Source of the DNA: Hypericum androsaemum
Taxonomy: Eukaryota; Streptophyta; Magnoliopsida; Malpighiales; Hypericaceae
Assembly: GCA_963995505.1 (NCBI GenBank)
Contig: OZ023187.1
Span: 6,783,176-6,847,175, forward strand
Length of the DNA: 64,000 nt
Direction of reading: 5' to 3'
The notes below the pieces were generated by a model. It worked only from the letters and a program-made list of their open reading frames with translations. It had not been told where the DNA came from and made no database searches. The translations under genes were made by a program, and so were the position numbers. Position 1 is the stretch's first letter. Each line of letters opens with the position of its first letter. Positions 32,661 to 44,445 of this stretch are shown here, one piece after another.

Positions 32661-33199
32661 TCAACGGTGGAAGAGCAAATAGTGACTGCGAAGGTTATCT
32701 TGTCCTTCTTGATGCTTCTGCCTTATGATTTCATATTTGTTGGGTCCTTATATAGGCCCCATAGTCGCCCTTTGGCCCCAAGTTCCCAGTCCCGGCAGCA
32801 ATTGGGCCCATAGTTGCCCTTTGGGCCAAGTACTGGTGATAAGGCCCCTGAAAACAAGAAAAATTAATTACAAAAAAATATGTGAAAACTCAACTCAAAT
32901 TTTAATAAAAGAAACTATACAAACTCAATCCAAATCCACAACTCTAATATGAGTTTTAAATTTCAGAGACTGAATCAATAATATAAATGATAAAACAACT
33001 ACTCATATCCCCTAGATGGAGGCAAGGAGATGGAAAATTTAGTGACAATCTAAATAAAAGATGGATCTGTAAATAAGGGGTAAATACAAGATCTGTCAAG
33101 AAACCTACCATCGCCCGGACTGGTGACCTTTCCGATGTTTCCATGATCTGGGTGGCTGCCCATGCTCGGGAATGGGTCCATACTTAGGTTCAGGAGGCA

Positions 33200-34960
33200 A
33201 GAGACATCGTTGAGATTGGTTATGAAGGAGAGGGGGAAAGAGATGAGAGAGAATGGATGTAGGAGGCTAGGCAGATAGCCAAAAGTGCTTTTATAGGACG
33301 CATGATAAAGGGTAGAATGGTCAACTTGTCATCAAATACTAATATAGATGGTTATTATGGCAGTAACCCTAGATTAGTCGTAATAAATTTTGACAATTGG
33401 CGACCATGCAATTATGTTAAAATCGTCAAATTTCATTTATTTCAAAATAGGGCCTAGACAGTTCTCGGAATAAAAGGAAGGGATTAGATTTAATTTAATA
33501 GAAATGCTAATTTTTTAGGGTAAAAATCACTATAATTAAAATTGTGCAAATATTAACCACATTGTTCTAATTTTACCAAAATATGATATTCGGACTACAA
33601 ATCTTCATTTCATAATACCAAAAATAATAATTATAAATAAGAATTAATCTTTTCCTTAGCTCTCATCCTCACCCTCTACAGACAAACCGAGACAATTTGG
33701 CTAATACAATTTTTTATAAAAATAATTACCATTACTAGTTAGAATATATATTTTTAGAATAATGCTTAGTTTTCTATCATAGGGTGTAATATACTCTAAC
33801 ACACCACTTCTAAGCATCATGTGGAGTATGTATGATTTGTATCACATGCTAACAAATAGTTCAACACATTATCGGATAATGCTTGCATTCTTTGTCTCAT
33901 CACAATTGTTTGCATAGAGTTAGTCGATGCTTATTTTCTATTGATTGCTTCTTCTCAAGAAAAGAAATTTATGACTTTACGAGTCTACTTTCATGTGACA
34001 TTGTCTCCTCAGCTTTCGCTCATTGCGCAAAATTTTCCATTACTGTTTGATGTAGCCCATCGATTAAAAATGGTTATAATACCATATTAAATTTTATATT
34101 TAATCCAAAATTTTAAGATAATTAATAAGTAAAATCTAATTCATTACACGTATCTCTTAATTGTTCAATATAATTCAATATTTGTCCACTTATAAAAATA
34201 TCCCCAACAAAAATTTGGCTCCCTTCTTCGATTGGCGGTCACTTAATTTATCCCGGTCCACTTAACTAATTTTATTTTGGCAATAGTTTTTTAAAGCTAA
34301 ATTTTTATACCTACCAGGATAACTCTGGGCTCCTTTAAATTAGTATATTTTTAGTGTAGTTAGGTTAAATATTTTTTGACTTTTTTCAATGATTTAGTAT
34401 AACTAATTATTAGCAATCGGACAACTAACTAACCAGGGAACCACGGTTATTATGACCAATGATTAATTGAGTAATATAGGACTGCATTAGCATTATTTCT
34501 ACGTGAATTTATTCCAATAAAAATTATTTACACGAATCAAAAGCACATTATGACTAATAAGTGATATTTAATATATGTGCATTGGAAGTCACTCAACTGA
34601 AGGTAAATTGTGAAAGGTAAATCATCACCGTGGAGCTAAAGCAGCATCAAACCAATGGATGTCTATGTTTGGGAAAATATAAGTGGCGGGACACGGAAGA
34701 TTAGATTAGATTAGCTAACTTGAATTAATCGAGTTTGTCGGAACTTTTTAAAAAATGAGAGTACAAAAGATTAAATCTTGTCACCTATATTCTCTGCCTA
34801 TTACTTCAACCACATATCTTGCGCCTAATAAAAAAACTATTCACTATTTAATATTTACAATCATTTGTCCAGTACTCCTAACTAATTAATTTCACTTTAG
34901 GAATCCCACAACCTTATAAATGCTATACCAGCCAAAGTACTCGACATTCTCAAATACAAT
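33200..34960. other. AT-rich intergenic DNA
   Basis: Nothing recognisable on either strand apart from simple A/T runs. Confidence 0.5.
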
Positions 34961-34982
34961 TCCTTGGAAACAAACAAGAATA

Positions 34983-35880
34983 TGGCTCCCTTAGTGCTAT
35001 TCCTCATGGTCTCCATTGGAAAAGATTGGTCCGGACTTCCTAATTCAGCTGCAAAGAACCTCTCCAGCAGATTCACTAGTAGTGGCTGGTCCGAATTGCC
35101 GCACGATGTGCTAATTTCAATTGCGGAGAAGTTGTCCTGTGTAAGCTGTGCTCGCATAGCTACAGTGTGCAAGAGTTGGGAATCATCTATTAAATGGTTG
35201 TAGTGTTTTTGCAATATGTGAGGATATTTCACACTCTTCTGTCTACCATATACGTCGGGGAGTGATGGAGTAGACAGAAGTTAAGATGTTTGAAGCAATT
35301 TATGGCAACTTTGAATTAACTCCGTATAGCAATCCGTTCTTCCATACAGGGGTATTCTATTAGATCTAGGATTGCGACAACATTTGCACTTAATCCGACT
35401 AAAGAACAGGTGAGATTTCTTATTCAGACAAGGAGTCCTTGCAAGTCTGTGTACATCACATACTTATTTGAAAGTGGAGAAAAGTTTATGTCAGTATGGG
35501 CGTGGATACACGGAAAATGGGTTAGCTTTTATGAATTGGATGAGGCATCCATGGCTTGGAAAGAAGTGAGTTCTCTTGACAAAAAAGTTATTTTCTTGAG
35601 CCGCAACTCTAGCATAGTAACAGAAGTGTGAGGTTTGGAAGAATGATATGATTTAATAGATTCGTCGGCGATTATAAACCACTTATATATTCTCTCAAGA
35701 CTGGTGAACTCGAAGTGTATGGTGGTGGATACGATGTCATTCAGAATTTTTGTAATATTCGAGAGTACCAGATTAAAAGTGCATGGATTAAACCCAACGT
35801 CAAACAACACTCTATTCGAAAATTGAGATGGTATGATGTGGTCTTTAACATTAGTCAACTGTTTGTAACCGATTAGTGTG
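34983..35880 (+). pseudogene. F-box protein (DUF295/KIB-like), fragmented
   Basis: An F-box is visible at about 35083-35203 (SGWSELPHDVLISIAEKL, then ARIATVCKSWESSI), followed at once by a stop. After a gap, plus-strand frames at about 35350-35631 read TFALNPTKEQ, VYITYLFESGEKFMSVWAW, FYELDEASMAWKEVSSL and KKVIFLSRNSS. The last of these resembles the VxSLGDRxLFLGxNxS segment of plant DUF295 F-box proteins. A third piece (35665-35875) reads IYSLKTGELEVYGGGYD and ends at a stop. At least two frame breaks and a missing middle show it is dead. Intact relatives are about 350-400 aa SCF substrate adaptors. Confidence 0.65.
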
Positions 35881-36008
35881 GTTTTTTCTTGTGAATTCGA
35901 TGTTGTCTTCTTAGTATGCGACGATATTGAACTGGGTGTATTTTTTATCATAATTGATTGATGTGACGTGCATGCTTCAAGTAATTTTAAAACAAGAATT
36001 CCAATGTA

Positions 36009-38357
36009 TTTGAACAATGAGAATTGAGTATTATGACGACGGCCTGTTGAGGTTTGGCCACTTTAGAGCTTATTTCTTTTTCTTTTTTCAATCTGCTTTA
36101 GAACCTTGGTTTTAGAAAATGTCTATGAGACTGACCCTGGAATTCTCCAATTACTAAAAAAGAAGTCATCTTCGACTTTGGGTTGACGCCCAATTCCAAA
36201 GACGGTGAAATAAGAGATGGTTCCAAGATTCCAACCTTGGGTTGATGCCAATTTTTTAAATAAATATTAGGGATAAATATTCACTGGTCTTTGTAGTTTG
36301 ATATAATATATCGATCATTCTACACTATAGTAATTTAGTCCCTAAAATTTGAGAAACCAAATTTATTTAGTTTAAGCTCATTTGTCAATCAAAAGTTCAG
36401 ACAAAACTTCCCATAGAAACTATATTTGACTCGCTTGAGCAAATAAAAGGACTACATCACCTCCCAATTAAGTTAGAGCCACCGCCCACCAGCTGCTCTC
36501 TCGTTGAAAATTTCACATTGGTTAAAATACAAGTGGAAAAAAAGATTATAAGTGTGAAAAATCCATCAACCCATTGCCTTAAGATTTTGGGTTGGATATG
36601 TAGATTCTAACATGGTATCAGAGCGGGTTGATCTCGTGCCTATTGTTGAGCTTGCACGATCCCCATTTCTCCCACTCTAGTGAAATCAAAGCCAGTGCAA
36701 TCTTCGACCTGATGGGTCTCGTTTGAGAGAACGTGTTGAGAATCCCACATCGGTTAAAACACGAGTGAGGGACAAATTTATAAGTGTAAAAAATCCACCA
36801 ACCTATTACCTTAAGGTTTCGGATTAGATATGAAAATTATAACATATATCTCTCTCAAGATGCATCAAAATTGCATCAAGTTCCCTCGCCTAATAATCTA
36901 AAACTCAAACCTAAATACGGTATTTATCATCATCCTTGTCCTATCAAGACATTGGTTACTCATAAAACTTAAAACCAATACACCCTTACGTCGTTTCTCC
37001 TCTCTTCTCGGTTCAAACCCTCGGATGACTCTCCTCTTCTCTCTCCTGATTTACTCCTCTCCTGCCTCTCCCACAACCACCACTATCAGGGACCCCGTGG
37101 CCTGGAGTCCCTACGCCCAGGGGTTTAGGCAGTTTGGAAGATAGGGTGAGGACAGAGAGAGTGTTGTGCATGCTGATTTTTTAATTTTTATATTATTTTG
37201 AAATATATAAAAATAAAGTGTGTAAGAAGTTGTGAGGGTATTTTAGAATATTTTAAAAAATAAAAGTGTCTCAATGATCAGAGGGACTATTGAAAATAAA
37301 ATGTGTAACCCGCTACGTTCGTACAAGCAAAGTTTAACTCATCTGCATTGTATATGTTACTGACACGTAGGCGGTAGTGAATTTGTTACTGGACCTTGTA
37401 CACGTTGTCCCTTGCACCAGGCAAGTTGACCATACTTGAAGTCGAGTGGGCGAGTAATATAAAAGTGGTACTAATTGCCCCATTTAGAAAAATAAAAAGG
37501 TTTTTACTAGTTCGATTTTAAGTATAGGCATTAATTAATTAATTAATTGTATCAAGGAGTACTTATTCTCGTATAAAGAAAGAGTGAAGTAGAAAGTGAC
37601 CACGGTCAAATTTTGGTCACGACAAAAAATTATTTATTAAATCTTATCAACCTTTATTCCTTTAATAGTTTCGGGGTCAGTTTAATTTTTGAGGTATATA
37701 TATGTAATTACTAAAAATACTGATTTCTTTTGTGCAATTTTAAAAGATTATAACTTGGGTCAATTTTATATATAAAAAAATCGCCTCATGAATTATACCG
37801 TTACTTCGTCACCAAATTTTACGATATCCACATCATGCCAAATGGAAAATTAGAAAAATTTACCTAACAAATTTAAGAAATATTAGAATTTCTTTTTTAA
37901 ATCCACTAAGCAATAATAATGATAATTATTATTCTATGATGATACCACAACTTTTACAATCCTAGAGTATCAGATCTCATCTAAGAACTTGTTATTCGAG
38001 TCCATCTAAGAGTCGTTGTCAATGCTGCCCATGTATTTATGTATTTGGAAGACTGATGTACCATTATTTTTACCATTTTTGCTGTTCTTAAACATCACAA
38101 ATGTGATCCCTAAAAAAAAAATCACAAATGTGACGTCGAGTATTTGGGCCGTTGTTAAGCAACGACACAAATGTGCCACTGTTGTCCATGTTGTCAGAAT
38201 GATGAGCTGGGGGTTCCGACCCCGTCCATCTCATATTAAATGTGACAACTTTCCTAACATAGAAACTAATATTTGCAAAAGGAGCCTTCACAAACCCAAA
38301 ATTATCGAGAATGGTCTCAGATCTTTAGTAATTGTTTTCTCAGTCCAAAGATGAAAT
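36009..38357. repeat. Segmental duplication A, copy 1
   Basis: Non-coding segment matching 58391-61757 in the same orientation. The two share, for example, TTTGAACAATGAGAATTGAG at the left edge, GACACGTAGGCGGTAGTGAA in the middle and CAGTCCAAAGATGAAATT at the right edge. Copy 1 holds a TRIM insertion (36502-36844) that copy 2 lacks. It also keeps about 190 bp (36960-37150) that copy 2 has lost. The shared part contains no recognised gene. Confidence 0.92.
36502..36844 (+). mobile_element. TRIM retroelement (343 bp)
   Basis: Two 111-bp direct repeats (36502-36612 and 36734-36844) start (T/C)GTTGARAAT and end TCTAACA/TTATAACA. The primer site TGGTATCAGAGC for initiator tRNA-Met follows the first at 36613-36624. 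The interior is about 110 bp with no coding capacity. This fits a terminal-repeat retrotransposon in miniature. Copy 2 of the duplication shows the site without it, in a (TC)n tract. A truncated relative lies at 41179-41355. Confidence 0.87.
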
Positions 38358-39400
38358 TGTTAGGAATTCAGCAACTTTGAGAACAAAACGTGCAAAGAAC
38401 ACGGACACAAGAGATAACGTAGTTCGGCCTAGTGCCTATGTCCACGGGGAGAAAAGAGAACTTTTATTGATGGATCCGAGTCACAAAGTCATACAAAACC
38501 CTTGGATAACATGCCTTTATATAGAGACAAACACTTGTACATCAAGTAAGTTATCTAGGTCAAATTAGGAGTCCAAAATAAAATAGGAAAATAATTTTTT
38601 TATATTTATTTCCTCGCCAAACTCAACAATCTCTTCCTTGGCGAGAAATCATCCTGTGGACAAACCATGAAGCTCCATCCGAACTTCAACAAAATTCTAC
38701 CTTGACGAAACACCGTCTCGTGAAGAGATGAGATCTTGCAAAATTAATTCGGCTCCACCGATTTGACCTCAGACCATAGATGTACTGCCATCAATAAGAC
38801 CATCTCAACTTTCTCACCACATTTATTCAATCACTTGGAGCTAGCCCCCAAGCTCGAGCTTTCGAGCTTGCTTGGCATCTTTCCTCCAATCTCCATCGAA
38901 TCCCAACTAGCAAGTCCACCTGCTGAAACAACCTTGCGACCAATAGATGCTCTCTCTATTTTCTGGTCAACCCCATGCTCCGCAACTGCTTTTTCGCTAG
39001 ACCTTCTTGCCTCAAACTAATGCTATGTGCCATAGCATACAAAGGGCCATTTTTTGTTCCACCAAGTAGAACCCTTGACATGCCACGAACTCCATCGTTC
39101 GGTCTTGAGTGAGATACCCAATTTGCCCGTGGTGCTACCAGCGATTTTGCATTCCCCATGCAAAATCTATTTAACACATTTGACGTGGACATCCCTTTAG
39201 ACAACCATAGCAGGGCCCAGTTAACAATACTTTTCTGAGACAACCATGGCTCCTTGTCAACCATGCCTCCACGAAACAACCATAGCTTGCTATCCATGTC
39301 TTCGTGAATCCCAACTATACTCAAACCATCCATATCAAGCCTTTGCTCCCTCATACGAACCAACCTCATATGACTTGAGCTTTTTTTCACTTCATCAAAC
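38358..39400 (-). mobile_element. Truncated copia element: 3' LTR and RNase H-region remnant
   Basis: A 271-bp LTR (38358-38628) reads TGTTGAGTTTGGCGAGG to TCCTAACA on the minus strand and is preceded there by the purine tract CAAGGAAGAGAT. Further inside, minus-strand translation at 39390-38956 gives WLSQKSIVNWAL, NVLNRFCMGNAKS and a YAMAHSI segment. These match the part of copia pol between RT and RNase H (pattern LSQxKYIxxVLxRF-M-N-KPVSTP). Only this distal end is present. The element directly abuts the right edge of duplication A copy 1. Confidence 0.75.
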
Positions 39401-40483
39401 CCATTGATGTGACTCCACCTACAATAATGTTCCCCACTAACCTATAGGTATTTTCTTTCACCCTTCATCCCTACCATTACACCCTTTTCTACCTTTATTA
39501 GCATACCTTTATAAATATCACTGTCATAATTCAAAGTCCCTAACGAAAAGAGAATACCAGGATGCCTTGGACTTGATGAGATAGAAAGCCAGTCACCATC
39601 CTACCCGTCTGAACATGTGACCACGGTTGTGGAACTGGCAATGTCTTTCCTATCGTCGTTAGCAGCTCACCCTGCCTAGAATTCTCAATCTTCAACCTCG
39701 TCTTTCTCTCGTTCCTGCTCGTCATTAATTTTTGGCATCCGCGGTTAGGGATTTAGAGATTTCCTCGTTTTCGGCAATTTACAGATTTTCTCGATTTAGG
39801 CAATTTACTGAATACACCAGGATAGCCCGCATATTCGGCGTCTCCCCCAAGTAGTGCATGTCTATGCTGCACGTCTTCATTGGTGACCCTGCATTAGTGG
39901 CGCCAATGAGATCGGCTTATGCACTAGCTAGGTGAGCTCAAGTGCTACATCGAGGCTTGTTAATTAGGGATGAGGTCTCCGTTGTAGTTTTTCTAAATGA
40001 ATTCTTTAAGGGGTTGGGAAATGGTGGTGTTTTCTAGAAGAAAAAAAATTACAAATTTGAGATTTTTTAAAATTTATTAAAATGTGAGGCAAATTCAAAA
40101 AAGTATTAACAAATCTGACAGTGCACAAAATAATCTGGGTTAACGTGGCACACTAAGTGGTTGAACAGTAGGCGAGAGTTTTCTCGTGTCATTAAAATGC
40201 CAACACATTAAATTCAGTAACAAGTTTAATGCATTTTAAATCACATGATATCACAGAAAGGTTCAAATAAAGTGAACTTTTTAAAAATTTGAAGGGGTTT
40301 ATCGTGTCATATCATCAGCCACGTGGCAGTACACATGGAGATCCAGATTGACGTGGCACACTAGATGATTGGGCTGCGAAGGAGGGATTGCATGTGTCAC
40401 TAAAGTGTTAAGATGTCAAACCTCAATTATTTGATGAATTTTAAACTACAAGGTATCAAAAAGATAAAAAGCCCAACAAAACT
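39401..40483. other. Non-coding DNA, possibly further retroelement debris
   Basis: No domain can be named. A pair of similar segments (GTGGCACACTARRTGRTTG at about 40147 and 40357) suggests an old local duplication of about 210 bp. Confidence 0.45.
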
Positions 40484-40650
40484 ACGGGTGAGCAAATGAT
40501 TAGACCAGACCGATTGGACCGGCCGATGAGAACCGAGAATAATTTTAAGGAAAATATGATATCGAGACCAGCCCATTTGTTCGTCAGTTTTAGACTAGAA
40601 CCAACCTAATTTTTTTGGTCTCGTCTAGTCGAGATTTGAAAAATCCAGAA
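40484..40650. mobile_element. End fragment of a TAGGGGTGAG-family hAT-type MITE
   Basis: It starts TACGGGTGAGCAAATG and continues with CCAGACCGATTGGACCGG, like the left part of the 16061 element read from its CTCACCCATA end. No opposite terminus or target duplication is found, so only part survives. Confidence 0.55.
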
Positions 40651-41017
40651 TCTGAAAAAATTAAATTAAAAAAATGTATGGACTAGAGGACAAAGACGAG
40701 AGACGACAAAGAGATCCAAGCCAGATGTATAATATGGTCAGAGATGGTAAATAGGTCCAGAGGAGATATGACAATTAAGATTTGGCATTTAAGATTGTCG
40801 TAAGAAAATGTCGACGTTATTTCCGGAAAGAGCTCCAAAATATACAAAATTAATCTTGAGCGAAGGAAAACAAACAAATAGACTTGTGATTATGGTTTGG
40901 TTATAACGACGACTGGGATTGCCACCAACCCCAATTCCAACAGTTCCAACTGTTACAAGCCGGAAAACTACTTAACCCGATAAAGAAGCTCCGAATTTTA
41001 GGGTTAGGTGGGTGGAA

Positions 41018-41508
41018 ATGAGCTCCTCGTCGTCGTCGGTGGTGGTGGGGAGCCACAACGTGTTCGTGTACAGAAGCCTCCTCGCCGACGAAGTCGTCTC
41101 CATCCTTCTCAAGCGCGTCCCCCAATCCTCTCCCGCCCTCCTCCCGTCCTTGTACGCCCCCTTTTCTCCCCTCCTCGCTTTAAGATTTTGGGTTAGATAC
41201 GAAAATTCTAACATGTTATAGCGGGTTGATCCCGTATTAATTGTTGTGCTCGCACGACTACATTTTTCGCACGTTGGTGAAGTTAAAAGTCCGTGTAATC
41301 TTTGGCCCAATGGATCTCATTTGAGGTTTTGATTGGATATGTAGATTCTATAATACGTATATGATTTCATTCCTTTTGGTCAATGAATGATTGGTGATTA
41401 GTTCTTAATTAGCGACGATACTTGCAATTTTGCAGCCGTTGGTTTAGCATCAAAGGGCGGGTTTACCCCGCGATTCTACCTGTTGAGAACAAGACTGTTT
41501 CTGGCAAG
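41018..41508 (+). pseudogene. AIG2-like protein, exons 1-2 only
   Basis: Exon 1 (41018-41151) encodes MSSSSSSVVVGSHNVFVYRS, then LLADEVVSILLKRVPQSS. It splices in phase (donor GTACGC, acceptor TTTTGCAG) to exon 2 (41436-41508), which encodes RWFSIKGRVYPAILPVENK and TVSGK before a GTTTGC donor. This is the start of plant AIG2-like (gamma-glutamylcyclotransferase-fold) proteins, normally about 160-190 aa. The glycine of the cofactor-type loop YGSL is Arg here (YRSL). The third exon, with the acidic catalytic residue and most of the fold, is not found down to 47 kb. Intron 1 carries a TRIM remnant. Likely dead. A second, unrelated-clade member of the same fold (ChaC type) lies at 56.5 kb. Confidence 0.85.
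41179..41355 (+). mobile_element. Truncated TRIM in the AIG2-like intron
   Basis: The sequence TTTAAGATTTTGGGTTAGAT through TTCTAACATG and GCGGGTTGATCCCGT matches the LTR end, decayed primer site and interior of the TRIM at 36502. A partial second LTR end (GGATATGTAGATTCTATAATA) closes it. Both outer LTR starts are missing. Confidence 0.75.
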
Positions 41509-41728
41509 GTTTGCCCCCCTCTAGTTCTCCTTTTTACTCTCTAGTGGTGGTGTTGTGTTGATGGTTATTATGTCAATGATATACGGTGTTTACAAAGTTC
41601 ATGCTTCCAGTTCGTTTTGTTTATGTTTAGTTTTAGTTGGTGGATTTAATCTGCTTGTTGAATACTTCCACTTTTGTGGTGCTCTGTTAAAATTATGTGT
41701 GGGGCGACAAGGAAGATCCAAATTTGTT

Positions 41729-42222
41729 GAGAGTTAAAATGGGGTGTGATCGGAAATTTTGTTGAGCTTGACATGTTGAAATTAAAAAACTAATTAGGGC
41801 AAATCGCTGTGGGTTTTTGTATTTGGTCAAATCATCAATGTGGTCCCTTGGGTTTGAAATATTACTTTGACATTCCTCTGTTTCATTAAATATTATTCTC
41901 GAGCTATTATTAGAATTAGTAATTTTTTATGGCGAACTTTCACTTAAAAATACCATTTTCTCCCAATCACAAAGTAGCATTAAACCAAATAGAATAGACA
42001 ACAAAATAATTTTCAAATAGAAGGGAACACATCAGTGATTTGATCCAATATAAGGTAGCTAAGGAAATTTTCCCTATTAATTATCTAAATTATGATGCAG
42101 ACATTTCTTATAAGCATTTAAGGAAGTTGAAAATTTCTCCACTCGACTTTAAGCATCATTTCCTTCGTCAACCGCTTATTCCCGTCTTACACGGCAACCG
42201 GAAAAAGAAAATATTTAATTCT
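41729..42222. repeat. Segmental duplication B, copy 1, left part
   Basis: Matches about 47962-48465 in direct orientation (GTGATCGGAAATTTTGTTGA, CAACCGCTTATTCCCGTCTT). No gene. Copy 1 is split from its right part (46570-47235) by about 4.3 kb of later insertions. Confidence 0.85.
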
Positions 42223-42394
42223 CTGCGTTAGTTGGAAGATGATGACTCCTGGACCCTGGTCATCAAAGAAGGATAACGATTGCGACTAGAGTCGTCGGGA
42301 CCAGATTTGGTCCTGGAAGGACCTTTTGAGGGGAGTGGATTGAGCACGGAGTGAAGGAATCGATTCCGGACGGTTTGGAGTGAAGGGGGACCGC

Positions 42395-42610
42395 AGTGGC
42401 AAGCGCAGTTATGTGATAATGGCAGGCGCAGTTAATGGCATGTGTATTTGTGACAGTGGCAAGTCCCCGTTGATCATAATGGCGCGCGTGGTTTTTTTCA
42501 TTTTGGTCCCTCATATTTTAGCATTTTGCAAAAAGGTCACACTGGCATACGCAGTTATGTGATACTGGCATGCACAGTTATGTGATACTGGCATGCGCAG
42601 TTATGTGATA
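42395..42610. repeat. Short tandem array, unit about 23 bp
   Basis: Six or so units of TGGCATGCGCAGTTATGTGA (variants with AAGCGCAG and AGGCGCAG) are interrupted by a segment (GGTTTTTTTCATTTTGGTCC) that reappears in the adjacent 231-bp repeat. Confidence 0.8.
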
Positions 42611-43070
42611 ATGGCATTTGTATCCGGCCTGCGTTTGTGCATGGCTTTTTTCATTTTGGTCCCCGTATTTTAGCGCGTTTGCAAAAAAGTCCCCGCGTGT
42701 CTCCATTCCGAACGGTTCGGAATCTGAGCATTCCGTGCCCAATCCATACCTCCTTTCGAGTAGGATCCTGGTAGGAGTAGAATGGGAAAAAAATAAAATG
42801 GAAGAATTTTTTTAAAAGTGGGATGCGCTAGTAGGGGATTAATGGCATTTGTATCCGGCCTGCGTTTGTGCATGGCTTTTTTCATTTTGGTCCCCGTATT
42901 TTAGCGCGTTTGCAAAAAAGTCCCCGCGTGTCTCCATTCCGAACGGTTCGGAATCTGAGCATTCCGTGCCCAATCCATACCTCCTTTCGAGTAGGATCCT
43001 GGTAGGAGTAGAATGGGAAAAAAATAAAATGGAAGAATTTTTTTAAAAGTGGGATGCGCTAGTAGGGGAT
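42609..43070. repeat. Perfect tandem duplication of 231 bp
   Basis: Two copies, 42609-42839 and 42840-43070, are identical base for base as far as I can read. Each contains an open frame of 65 codons (MYPACVCAWLF...) that is repeated only because the DNA is. The unit includes ATTCCGAACGGTTCGGAAT, a perfect 19-bp palindrome. The identity means a very recent event or an assembly artefact. Confidence 0.95.
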
Positions 43071-43189
43071 TAATGGAAAGAGGCCACATAATCTTTTATT
43101 TATTTTTCTTTGGGAAGGGAATAAGGGTGGGTCCCACTGTTCATTTAAAAAAATTTCTTTGACTTTATTTTTTTAATAGATAATTAATA

Positions 43190-43685
43190 ACAAATAAAAG
43201 AATTGTTAACATATAATCAGACATATCATTTAATATAACCGAACATATTATTTGATATATAATGTAATTATTTATTTAACTTTCTTATTTTAAATAATCG
43301 AACAGACCATTCGATATAATTGAGAATACTATTTGATATAACCGGTCATACAATTTAATATAATCGAGTATACTATTTAATATAATCGGACATACAAGTC
43401 GATATATAATTTAATTAATTATTTAATAACCGAACATACAATTCGATAAAATTGTGCATACCATTTAATATAACCGAGAATACTATTTGATATAACCAAA
43501 CATATCATTTAATATAACCTCGTAAATCATTTGATATAACCAAACATACCATTCAATATATCCGAACATACCATTTAATATAACCTCGTAGACCATTTGA
43601 CATAATCAAATATACCATTTAATATAACTTCGTATACAATTTGATATAACCAAACATACCATTTAACATAACCTACCATTTAAAG
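43190..43685. repeat. Degenerate AT-rich minisatellite (unit about 22-26 bp)
   Basis: Around 20 imperfect units of the form CATTTRATATAACCRAACATA. It is related in inverted orientation to the array at 54600-55490. No coding content. Confidence 0.8.
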
Positions 43686-44445
43686 TACAAAAGTACACTA
43701 CCGACCAAAGCACCACCTCCTTTAAAAAAAACAAAGCACCACCAAGCATGGCTGCAAAATCATTAATTTTCAATTTTCCATTTTGTAAACAATCATGAGA
43801 ACTGTGAAGTAGAATAATTCAATTACATAGGCATAACAATTAAGATAAAAAAAAAATAGTATAGCATCCTTGGACCAAGTTTTTCCTCGCAGCCTATACA
43901 AACGAATCATCCAATTAGCCAAAAATCCCTAAATCTGATCATAATTAACGAAAACCATAGCCCCAATTAGAAAACAAAGATTTTTCCCTATTTACAGAAT
44001 CCGAGGAAGGAGACGACAAAGCAGAGCGGGTCGCCGAAAAAGAAAACGATGGTGCAGAGCGGGAGGTCGAGGACAGACTCAGATCTAACCGACTCCGCCT
44101 CTTGTTGGGTCCCGTCGCCTCTCCACCGCGACTCAAGTTGGCGATCCGCTGGGAGGAAGAGACCCTCACGCTCTTCACGACCTCGAGCATGGAGATCCAG
44201 TTGTGGAGGCACTCGATGGCGTCCAGGGAGTTAATGACCAGGGCTCATCGGCAACGAGCTTTGCTGGCTCCGGCACCGGCGAGGGGACGCCTAAGAAGGA
44301 AACAGGGAAGAGCTCTATGAGAGGTGAAGTGAGAGAGAGATTTTTTTTAGAGGAGACAGAGAGAGGGGCAGGGACATTTTTTTTTGGTGGAAGTGGAGGG
44401 GCGAAATCCTGCCCCAATATATTAGAAATAATGGCCAAATACAAC
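43686..44445. other. Unrecognised GC-rich segment, possibly a gene fragment
   Basis: From about 43,980 to 44,440 base composition rises. A minus-strand frame reads LDAIECLHNWISMLEVVKS and then Ser/Arg-rich sequence. It has the look of a 5' gene fragment but I do not recognise a family. 43,686-43,980 is AT-rich with nothing seen. Confidence 0.35.

Noticed and set aside
32956..33200. A minus-strand start exon beginning MGSHPDHGNIGK
   Set aside because: In that frame the splice to the zinc-finger exon gives an immediate stop; only another frame without a start codon joins in phase, so no confident exon can be called.
42395..42610. CRISPR-like array of short repeats
   Set aside because: Units are directly adjacent without unique spacers, vary in sequence, and the genome is plant nuclear; it is a minisatellite.
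42618..43046. Two identical 65-aa proteins in tandem
   Set aside because: Identity comes from the 231-bp DNA duplication; no family, no splice or promoter support.
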